Origin: Merdiplasma sp905207905
Lineage (GTDB): Bacteria > Bacillota > Clostridia > Lachnospirales > Lachnospiraceae
Length of the DNA: 38,912 bases
Reading direction: 5' to 3'
NCBI GenBank assembly: GCA_902475025.1
Contig: CABRXX010000021.1
Coordinates: 1 to 38,912 of the forward strand
Shown: one piece after another, positions 32,802 through 38,912 of the stretch
How the letters are laid out: every line of letters starts with the position of its first letter
Numbering within the stretch: position 1 is the first letter of the stretch
Program-made: the position numbers and the translations under genes
The notes under the pieces: model-generated
The model's input: the letters and a program-made list of their open reading frames with translations, nothing else
Told to the model about the DNA's origin: nothing
The model's database searches: none

Positions 32802-34007
32802 ATGGTGAGAGTAAGAAGAAAACGCCGGGTGACCAGGATTCGGATTATAATTATTGCGGCGCTTTGTATCGGGGCGGCAGCAGCTGTATTGCTGGGATTA
32901 TTCCGCATCCATACAGTGGAGCTTTACGGCAGCTCCAGATATGAGCCGGAACAGATCAAGAATGATCTGATCACAGATTTCTGGACAGAGAATACCTTGT
33001 ATTTTTCCTGGAAATATCGGGATGCTGTCAGCGACCCAAAAGCGCCTTATCTGGAAACCATTCAGGCAAAGGTGCTGACGCCTGGCAAGGTTCGGCTGAC
33101 GGTGAAGGAGAAAACACTTACCGGCTATGTCCAGTATGCAGGGAATAATGTATATTTTGACCGGGATGGTGAAGTGCTGGAGATCTCGGATACGGTATAC
33201 GGGGATGTTCCTCTGGTGACCGGCGTTACTATGGGTGAGCCGGTGCTGTATCAGCGCCTGCCCATGGAGAATGCGGCTCAGATGGGGGCAATGCTTAAGA
33301 TTGCTGCCCTGCTCACTGAGGAAGGGTTTATGCCGGATCATATATCTTTTGATGAAAATTTAAATATTACTCTTACCATTGATGGGATTACGGTAAAGCT
33401 GGGGCAGAACGATTATCTGGATGAAAAGGTGGCCAATCTGATAAATATTTATCCTCAGATCCAGGGCAAGACGGGTACGTTGAATATGGAGAGCTTTACC
33501 GGAAAAAATGAAGACATCAGTTTTCTGCCTTCTGATGCGGCTCCGACGCCGGAGAGCGAGACGGAAGAAGGCAGTGAGGGCGCAGCGGCCAATGAGGCAG
33601 CCGGACAGGAGGGCGAAACAGGCGCAGATTCGGAAGGCCAGGAGGATGGCAGCAAAGAAGGCTCTCTGGAAGAAAATAGCCAGAATGGAGAAAGCGGCAA
33701 TCTTGCTAGTAGCCAGTCAGGAGAAGGCGCACAGGGCGCAGACCAGGAGAATGCCCCGGAAGATTCCCAGGGAGCCAGCCAGGAAGATGCCCAACAGGAA
33801 CAGGATGTCACAGGAACAGCCGGGTTTATGGTCTTTGATTCTTCTGGAACCCTCCGCTATGATGCCAGGGTAGTGAATGGGCAGGTGGTGGATGCCAACG
33901 GGAATCCCATCGACGGCTGTACGGTTAATGAAGCTGGAAATGTGGTGGATGCCTACTGGAATGAGATTGATCCCATGACCGGCCAGGCAGTGAATTTGGG
34001 AGGCTGA
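32802..34007 (+). CDS. ftsQ: FtsQ/DivIB-like division protein with acidic linker
   Basis: The 401-residue protein has a short basic N terminus, one transmembrane helix (about 12-34), a POTRA domain (about 36-105, RIHTVELYGSSRYEPEQI) and a beta domain (to about 235), the layout of FtsQ/DivIB. An acidic, Gln/Ser/Gly-rich linker of about 105 residues follows. The last ~60 residues (FMVFDSSG... VNEAGNVVDAYWNEI) form a separate module related to the tail of the PBP encoded at 23270. ATG 32802 follows AGGTGAGAAG. It is the last gene of the cluster; ftsA/ftsZ do not follow. Confidence 0.88.
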   Translation: MVRVRRKRRVTRIRIIIIAALCIGAAAAVLLGLFRIHTVELYGSSRYEPEQIKNDLITDFWTENTLYFSWKYRDAVSDPKAPYLETIQAKVLTPGKVRLTVKEKTLTGYVQYAGNNVYFDRDGEVLEISDTVYGDVPLVTGVTMGEPVLYQRLPMENAAQMGAMLKIAALLTEEGFMPDHISFDENLNITLTIDGITVKLGQNDYLDEKVANLINIYPQIQGKTGTLNMESFTGKNEDISFLPSDAAPTPESETEEGSEGAAANEAAGQEGETGADSEGQEDGSKEGSLEENSQNGESGNLASSQSGEGAQGADQENAPEDSQGASQEDAQQEQDVTGTAGFMVFDSSGTLRYDARVVNGQVVDANGNPIDGCTVNEAGNVVDAYWNEIDPMTGQAVNLGG

Positions 34008-34059
34008 TTAGTCGGAAAGAGGATAGCCGAAAAATGGAAATTTCATTTTCAGATAAGTC

Positions 34060-34089
34060 TTGACGGCAAAGAAAATTGTGTGGTAAGAT
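34060..34089 (+). promoter_or_regulatory. Sigma-A promoter of the riboswitch-hydrogenase operon
   Basis: TTGACG (34060-34065), 18 bases, then TAAGAT (34084-34089) with TG one base upstream (extended -10). Start of transcription is expected near 34096, right before the riboswitch. Confidence 0.7.
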
Positions 34090-34097
34090 GAAAAAAA

Positions 34098-34211
34098 GGT
34101 CTTTATTGCTGGCGGTAATCGTGGAGTACCACGGGGTAATAAAGATTTTGTGAACAGTAGCCGACCGTCTGGGCAGCATTTGTGAAAGCGAATGCTGCTC
34201 TTTTGTTTTTT
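34098..34211 (+). promoter_or_regulatory. ZTP (pfl-type) riboswitch with terminator platform
   Basis: The leader has the elements of the ZTP/ZMP riboswitch. P1 is CTTTATT (34101-34107) with AATAAAG (34138-34144). Next comes the conserved CTGGCG segment (34109-34114). P2 is CGTGG (34120-34124), loop AGTA, CCACG (34129-34133), followed by GGGG. After a linker, CCGACCGTCTGGGCA (34161-34175) matches the conserved CCG...CUGGGCA of the 3' domain. GGCGG can form the expected pseudoknot with CCGUC. GGGCAGCATT (34171-34180) also pairs with AATGCTGCTC (34191-34200), followed by a T-rich tract to 34211, giving a terminator. In known examples the ligand prevents termination, so the downstream operon would be on when ZMP/ZTP accumulates, that is when 10-formyl-tetrahydrofolate is short. 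Confidence 0.85.
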
Positions 34212-34225
34212 AAAGGAGGAATCGC

Positions 34226-36064
34226 ATGAGCAGATTGAGTATTATCACCCAGAATCAGGCTCAGACCACAGTGGAAGAGCTGTATAAGGATCTGGAACGG
34301 CGCATCAGCGCCAGCCCGCCGGGACTTTGCCCTGTGGATCTGGCATCTTCATTTTTGAAAATGTGTCACGCCCAGTCCTGCGGGAAATGTGTTCCCTGCA
34401 GAGTAGGGCTTGGGCAGCTTCAGAAATTGATGGAGGATGTGCTGGACGGAAAAGGTCAGCCGGATACCATCGATCTGATTGAAAAGACAGCAAAGAATAT
34501 TTTTTATTCCGCAGACTGTGCCATAGGCTATGAGGCAGCTCAGATGGTGCTGAAAGGCATTAAAGGATTTCGGGATGATTTTGAAGAACATCTTCTGAGA
34601 GGACGCTGCAAATTTGAGCTGAATCAGCCGGTACCCTGTATGGCTCAGTGTCCGGCAGGAGTGGACATTCCCGGTTATGTGGCGCTGGTGGCGGAGGAGC
34701 GGTATGCCGATGCGGTACGGCTGATCCGAAAGGATAACCCTATGCCTGCTGTGTGCGGCTTGATTTGTGAGCATCCCTGCGAGGTGCGGTGCCGCAGAAC
34801 CATGATGGATGATCCGGTAAATATCCGGGGGCTGAAACGGTTTGCAGTGGATCATGCAGGAGATGTGCCACTGCCGGTTCCGGCAGTGGCCACTGGGAAA
34901 AAGGTGGCGGTGATCGGCGGAGGGCCGGGAGGCATCAGTGCTGCCTATTATTTAAGCCTTATGGGGCATGAGGTGACAATCTTGGAACAGCGCAAAAAGC
35001 TGGGAGGAATGCTGCGGTACGGGATACCCAATTACCGTCTTCCAAGACAGGTGCTGGATCGGGAGATCGAACAGCTTTTAAGCGTGGGGATTCGGGTAAA
35101 AACAGGAATCACAGTGGGAGAGAACCCAAGCATTGTGGATCTTCGCAAGGAATACGATGCGGTTTACATTGCCATCGGCGCGCATATTGACCGGAAGATA
35201 GGAATAGAGGGAGAGGACGCGGATGGAGTGATCTCAGCGGTAGAACTGCTTCGGGGAATTGGGGATGATCAGCTCCCGGATTTTACCGGAAAGGATATTG
35301 TGGTGATTGGCGGTGGAAATGTAGCTATGGATGTGGCCCGCTCTGCCATTCGGCTGGGAGCAAAACGGCTGCGGATTGCTTACCGGAGGCGGGCGGTGGA
35401 CATGACAGCCATGCCGGAGGAAGTGGCTGGGGCTGTGGAGGAAGGCTGCGAGCTTCTGGATCTTAACGCACCTCTTCGCATTGAGAAAGATGAGGAAGGG
35501 AAGGTGGCTGCTCTTTGGGTACAGCCTCAGATCATAGGACCGGTAAAAAATGGAAGGCCGGTGCCCCTGGATTCTTCTCAGGAGGAGGTTCGTTTATCCT
35601 GCGATATGGTCATCGTGGCTATTGGCCAGGGGATCGAATCAAAAGCCTTTGAGAAGCAGGGCATTCCGGTGAAGCGGGGCGTCATCGACGCGCTTAACTG
35701 GAGCGGAGTCAACGCAAAGGATCTTACAGGAGTGTTTGCAGGAGGAGACTGTGTGACAGGTCCGGCCACGGTGATTCGGGCGATCGCCGCAGGAAAGGTG
35801 GCAGCGGCCAATATTGACGAGTATCTGGGCTTTAACCATCATATCTCTGTGGATGTGAAAATCCCAAAGGTAAGACTCAATGACAGAAAGAGCCGGGCCA
35901 GAGTGAATCTGAGAGAACGGCAGCCCTCAGAACGGGCAAAAGATTTTGAACTCATTGAATGCTCTATGACTTGTGAGGAGGCGAAGCAGGAGGCAGGAAG
36001 ATGCCTTCGATGCGATCATTTCGGTTATGGTATCTTCAGAGGAGGGAGGATTGAAAAATGGTAA
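34226..36064 (+). CDS. Iron-sulfur flavoprotein, NuoF C-terminal/GltD-like fusion
   Basis: The 612-residue protein joins two modules. Residues 30-115 match the C-terminal [4Fe-4S] domain of NuoF/HydB (C52, C55, C58 in SCGKCVPC and C98). Residues 130-590 are a GltD/NfnB-like NAD(P)H oxidoreductase: cysteines C138, C142, C177, C181, C185, C189 for [4Fe-4S] clusters, FAD motif VAVIGGGPGGISAA (about 228-241), nucleotide motif VVIGGGNVAMDVARS, and FAGGDCVTGPATVIRA for FAD near the end. It probably moves electrons between NAD(P)H and the hydrogenase encoded next, whose start overlaps its stop by seven bases. The NuoF flavin/NADH part is absent. ATG 34226 follows AAAGGAGGA. Confidence 0.88.
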   Translation: MSRLSIITQNQAQTTVEELYKDLERRISASPPGLCPVDLASSFLKMCHAQSCGKCVPCRVGLGQLQKLMEDVLDGKGQPDTIDLIEKTAKNIFYSADCAIGYEAAQMVLKGIKGFRDDFEEHLLRGRCKFELNQPVPCMAQCPAGVDIPGYVALVAEERYADAVRLIRKDNPMPAVCGLICEHPCEVRCRRTMMDDPVNIRGLKRFAVDHAGDVPLPVPAVATGKKVAVIGGGPGGISAAYYLSLMGHEVTILEQRKKLGGMLRYGIPNYRLPRQVLDREIEQLLSVGIRVKTGITVGENPSIVDLRKEYDAVYIAIGAHIDRKIGIEGEDADGVISAVELLRGIGDDQLPDFTGKDIVVIGGGNVAMDVARSAIRLGAKRLRIAYRRRAVDMTAMPEEVAGAVEEGCELLDLNAPLRIEKDEEGKVAALWVQPQIIGPVKNGRPVPLDSSQEEVRLSCDMVIVAIGQGIESKAFEKQGIPVKRGVIDALNWSGVNAKDLTGVFAGGDCVTGPATVIRAIAAGKVAAANIDEYLGFNHHISVDVKIPKVRLNDRKSRARVNLRERQPSERAKDFELIECSMTCEEAKQEAGRCLRCDHFGYGIFRGGRIEKW

Positions 36065-37794
36065 AACTCACGATCAATGGGAAAAAGATTTCCGTTCCCG
36101 AAGGAACTACGATCCTGGATGCAGCCAGAGAGGCGGGTATTTTCATTCCTACTCTTTGTTTTTTAAAGGATATTAATGAGATTGGAGCATGCCGGGTCTG
36201 CGTGGTGGAGGTGGAAGGCTGTTCCAAACTGGTGACCGCCTGCAACAATCTGGCGGCAGAGGGAATGGTAATTCGAACCAACAGTCCAAAGGTCAGAGAA
36301 AGCCGCAGGAATAATGTGGAGCTGATTTTATCCCAGCATGATGGGGAATGCTCTACCTGCGTTCAAAGTGGCAACTGCAGCCTCCAGACCATTGCCAATG
36401 ATCTTGGGATTCTGGAACTGCCCTTTGAGAAAAAACTGCCGAATTCCTGGTGGCCCATGGATTTCCCTCTGATTCGGGATGCGAAAAAGTGTATCAAATG
36501 TATGCGCTGTATTCAGGTGTGTGATAAGATCCAAAGCCTTGGTATCTGGGATGTGGCGGGAACCGGATCCAGGACTACGGTAGATGTATCAGGAAATCGT
36601 CTGATCACAGAGGCGGATTGTGCTCTGTGCGGACAATGCATTACCCACTGCCCGGTGGGAGCCCTTCGGGAGAGAGATGATGTACAGAAAGTGCTGGATG
36701 CCCTGGCGGATCCAGAAAAGATTACCGTGGTGCAGGTGGCTCCTGCAGTGCGGGCAGCCTGGGGAGAGGCGTTCGGCCTTTCCAGAGAATTCGCTACCGT
36801 AAAGCGCCTGGTAGCCGCTCTGCGGCAAATTGGATTTGATTACATATTTGATACCAATTTCAGTGCAGACCTTACGATTATGGAGGAGGGCAGTGAATTT
36901 CTGGAAAAATTGAAGAAGGATGAGCTGGAGGAATTTCCCATGTTTACTTCATGCTGTCCTGGTTGGGTGCGATTTTTAAAGTCCCAGTATCCGGAAATGA
37001 CCGATCACCTTTCCAGTGCCAAGTCTCCTCAGCAGATGTTTGGAGCCATGGCAAAATCCTATTATGCCAAGCTGCTGGGGGTGGATCCGGGAAAAATCTA
37101 CTCTGTTTCCATCATGCCTTGTATCGCAAAAAAGAAAGAGAGTGAGCTTCCGGTGATGAATGATGCGGGAGCGGGACAGGATGTGGATGTGGTGCTTACC
37201 ACCAGGGAGATCGACCGACTCATACGGGCAGAGCAGATTCGTCCGGCATCCCTTCCGGAGGAGGAATTTGACCTGCCCCTGGGAGTCGGTTCCGGAGCCG
37301 GGGTGATCTTCGGGGCTACCGGCGGCGTTATGGAGGCTGCCCTGCGTTCGGCATATTACCTGGTGACTGGAAGGAATCCAGATCCGGATTCCTTTGAGAA
37401 GGTGAGGGGAATGGATGGCTGGAAAGAGGCAGAGTTTAATCTGGCAGGACGGACTGTGAAAGTAGCAGTGGCCAGCGGCCTTGGAAATACCCGGAAGCTG
37501 ATGGAAGCTATTCGCAAGGGCCAGGTGCAGTATCATTTTGTGGAGATCATGGCATGTCCGGGAGGATGTGCGGGGGGAGGCGGCCAGCCGATCCGGGATG
37601 GGAAAGAGCAGGCGGCAGACCGCTGTCGGGTGCTCTATGGATTGGATCAGGTGAATCATCTCAGATTCTCCCATGAGAATCCCTCTGTACAGAAATGTTA
37701 TCAAGATTATCTGGGGACCCCGCTGTCCCATTTGGCACATCGGCTTCTTCACACAGACCATCACGCATGGAAGATGCCTGGGGAGGAAGGCTAG
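36058..37794 (+). CDS. hydA: [FeFe]-hydrogenase catalytic subunit
   Basis: The 578-residue enzyme interconverts protons and H2 in the cytoplasm. In order it has a [2Fe-2S] domain (C34, C45, C48, C62), a His-Cys3 [4Fe-4S] site (H94, C98, C101, C107), two [4Fe-4S] clusters (C145-C155 and C188-C198), and the H-cluster domain with all three signatures: TSCCPGW (297-303; Cys299 is the proton-transfer residue), MPCIAKKKE (353-361) and EIMACPGGCAGGGGQP (497-512). It is therefore expected to be active given HydEFG maturases. Pairing with a GltD-like partner resembles the glutamate-synthase-linked hydrogenases (group A2 in current classification). ATG 36058 follows GGAGGGAGG. Confidence 0.95.
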   Translation: MVKLTINGKKISVPEGTTILDAAREAGIFIPTLCFLKDINEIGACRVCVVEVEGCSKLVTACNNLAAEGMVIRTNSPKVRESRRNNVELILSQHDGECSTCVQSGNCSLQTIANDLGILELPFEKKLPNSWWPMDFPLIRDAKKCIKCMRCIQVCDKIQSLGIWDVAGTGSRTTVDVSGNRLITEADCALCGQCITHCPVGALRERDDVQKVLDALADPEKITVVQVAPAVRAAWGEAFGLSREFATVKRLVAALRQIGFDYIFDTNFSADLTIMEEGSEFLEKLKKDELEEFPMFTSCCPGWVRFLKSQYPEMTDHLSSAKSPQQMFGAMAKSYYAKLLGVDPGKIYSVSIMPCIAKKKESELPVMNDAGAGQDVDVVLTTREIDRLIRAEQIRPASLPEEEFDLPLGVGSGAGVIFGATGGVMEAALRSAYYLVTGRNPDPDSFEKVRGMDGWKEAEFNLAGRTVKVAVASGLGNTRKLMEAIRKGQVQYHFVEIMACPGGCAGGGGQPIRDGKEQAADRCRVLYGLDQVNHLRFSHENPSVQKCYQDYLGTPLSHLAHRLLHTDHHAWKMPGEEG

Positions 37795-37902
37795 CGCCAA
37801 AACCTTAGCATGGGAAATTCATCTCCGCCAATTCAGTCCGGGAATCTTAGCGCCGGAAAATCAGAATCAGGAGAGTAGGGCTGGCAGCTTGGAGCTGGAA
37901 GT

Positions 37903-38679
37903 TCAGAGGATAAGAGTTTCGCCGCAGGAAAAGTAGCTGAGGCGGGACATAGACTGCTTCATAAAATCAAACTGCCGTGTTCCGGTACAGTGGCAGGTAT
38001 AAAAAACTGTACCGGATTCTTCCAGATACTGAGCGTATGTTTTCAAGGTGTCATCCAGAGGCAGCTTGGAAAAATGAAAGCCTCCAACCAACACCTGGGG
38101 CTGAAACCATTGAACAATGTTTAAGATTCCCTTATGGGAGCAGCCACTGATGAGTACGCGCTTTCCCTCTTCCTCAATGAGCAGATACTGTTCGTGACGG
38201 AAATCGTCAGGGAGAAACTGTCCGTCTTCTTTTCGATTCAGACCAAAGCTGCCAAGATCGTAGTTTCTGTTTTTTTCATTGCAGGAATAGAGCGTGAGAC
38301 CTTTGCAGATGGGGGTGACGTCTTCGGTGAAGATCAGCCGTGGATGGGCTTGGAGTTTCACATCCAGACCAATATATTTTTCTGTTCCGTTATAGTGGGC
38401 TTCAAAGGCATGACGGCTAAGGTACACAGGAGCCTTTTTGTTGATCTTCAGAAAGGTTTCCAGCCCTCCGCCATGGTCATAATGACCGTGGGAGAGGATG
38501 GCAATGTTCACAGCAGCCAGATCAACATCCAGTTTCCTGGCATTTTCGGCAAAAAGTCCGGTTTGGCCCATGTCAAAAAGCAGCTTGTGATTGAGCGTTT
38601 CGATATACAGAGACAGACCGTGTTCTGCACCCAGATCCTTCCGGCAGGAAGTATTTTCAGCTAAAGAGATTATGCGCAT
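37903..38679 (-). CDS. Metallo-beta-lactamase-fold hydrolase
   Basis: The 258-residue product has the zinc motif H64-G-H66-Y-D68-H69 in LSHGHYDHGGG and further metal-ligand histidines in SGCSHKG and near GGFHFSK. The opening (LAENTS, AEHGLSLYIET, LLFDMGQTGLFAENA) is typical of the subfamily often annotated after an archaeal dihydropterin-related phosphate synthase; in bacteria the substrate is unknown. It starts at 38679 (minus) behind AAAGGAGAA and converges on hydA. The 108 bases between the two stop codons contain no clear terminator. Confidence 0.85.
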   Translation of the reverse strand: MRIISLAENTSCRKDLGAEHGLSLYIETLNHKLLFDMGQTGLFAENARKLDVDLAAVNIAILSHGHYDHGGGLETFLKINKKAPVYLSRHAFEAHYNGTEKYIGLDVKLQAHPRLIFTEDVTPICKGLTLYSCNEKNRNYDLGSFGLNRKEDGQFLPDDFRHEQYLLIEEEGKRVLISGCSHKGILNIVQWFQPQVLVGGFHFSKLPLDDTLKTYAQYLEESGTVFYTCHCTGTRQFDFMKQSMSRLSYFSCGETLIL

Positions 38680-38765
38680 AGTGTTGTATTCTCCTTTGAT
38701 TTACATAGTGTGTGCCTGTTTTTTGTATCGGCGATTTTATCATCGCAGCATCTCCTTTTTTAGAA

Positions 38766-38806
38766 GCAAAACAAAAAGGCAGGATCTCCAACTTAGAAAT
38801 CCTGCC
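38766..38806 (-). terminator. Intrinsic terminator after tRNA-Leu
   Basis: On the minus strand GGCAGGAT pairs with ATCCTGCC (38799-38806 with 38778-38785), followed by TTTTTGTTTT, immediately downstream of the tRNA. It separates the tRNA from the metallo-hydrolase gene. Confidence 0.85.
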
Positions 38807-38811
38807 CTTGC

Positions 38812-38895
38812 TGCGGAAGATGGGACTTGAACCCACACGGCACGAATGCCACAAGATCCTTAGTCTTGCTCGTCTGCCAGTTCCGACACTTCCGC
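38812..38895 (-). tRNA. tRNA-Leu, anticodon AAG
   Basis: A complete class II tRNA is readable on the minus strand. The acceptor stem GCGGAAG pairs with CTTCCGC. The D arm is UCG...CGA with GG in the loop. The anticodon stem CAAGA/UCUUG encloses loop CUAAGGA, giving anticodon AAG. The long variable arm is GGCA-UUCG-UGCC, and the T arm is GUGGG-UUCAAGU-CCCAU. The discriminator base is A (as required for leucine) and no CCA is encoded. Long arm, discriminator and anticodon all agree on leucine, reading CUU and perhaps CUC if A34 is converted to inosine. Confidence 0.95.
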
Positions 38896-38906
38896 GAACA
38901 AATGCT

Positions 38907-38912
38907 ATTATA
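38907..38912 (-). promoter_or_regulatory. -10 box of the tRNA-Leu promoter
   Basis: TATAAT on the minus strand lies 11 bases upstream of the tRNA 5' end. The -35 region is beyond the window edge. Confidence 0.6.

Noticed and set aside
1..38912. CRISPR arrays, insertion sequences or prophage genes
   Set aside because: No regularly spaced repeats, transposase or phage-like ORFs were seen on either strand.

Overview
The window looks like the chromosome of an anaerobic, endospore-forming Clostridia member, most likely Lachnospiraceae. The evidence is a complete spoIIAA-spoIIAB-sigF operon followed by spoVAA/spoVAB, a Firmicutes-type mraZ-rsmH-ftsL-pbpB-spoVD division and wall cluster, an [FeFe]-hydrogenase, strong AGGAGG-type ribosome binding sites, and circularly permuted GH3 enzymes of the kind known from this family. 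No phage, transposase or CRISPR array is visible. Almost every gene is on the + strand; the exceptions are a metallo-hydrolase and a tRNA at the right edge.

Layout: (1) 1-3010: 3' part of folC, a 48-residue ORF, and a zinc-ribbon/TPR membrane protein. (2) 3512-6642: sporulation block, spoIIAA-spoIIAB-sigF, a 53-residue membrane ORF behind a sigma-G-like promoter, then spoVAA-spoVAB. (3) 6763-8646: a long protein with an intact RelA/SpoT synthetase domain and about 430 residues of unassigned sequence. (4) 8739-20943: LytTR response regulator and GHKL histidine kinase followed by a polysaccharide locus: secreted permuted GH3, secreted carbohydrate-binding-like protein, membrane-anchored permuted GH3, cytoplasmic canonical GH3, and a GtrA-like membrane protein. 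A 21-bp-spaced direct repeat just upstream of the GH3 promoter is a plausible LytTR site. (5) 21213-34007: dcw cluster mraZ-rsmH-ftsL-pbpB-spoVD-mraY-murD-ftsW-murA-ftsQ, with four 10-bp-spaced MraZ-type boxes at the start and a sigma-E-like promoter before spoVD; murE, murF, murG, murC, ftsA and ftsZ are not here. (6) 34060-37794: a promoter, a ZTP (pfl-type) riboswitch with a terminator platform, then a fused iron-sulfur/GltD-like flavoprotein and an [FeFe]-hydrogenase. (7) 37903-38912, minus strand: metallo-beta-lactamase-fold hydrolase and tRNA-Leu with anticodon AAG.

Most interesting: the ZTP riboswitch controlling a hydrogenase operon, the two-component-linked three-compartment GH3 locus with matching leader hairpins, the RelA-domain protein with an unassigned C-terminal half, a tail motif shared by a division PBP and FtsQ, and tRNA-Leu(AAG). 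All calls come from reading the sequence; no database search was run.
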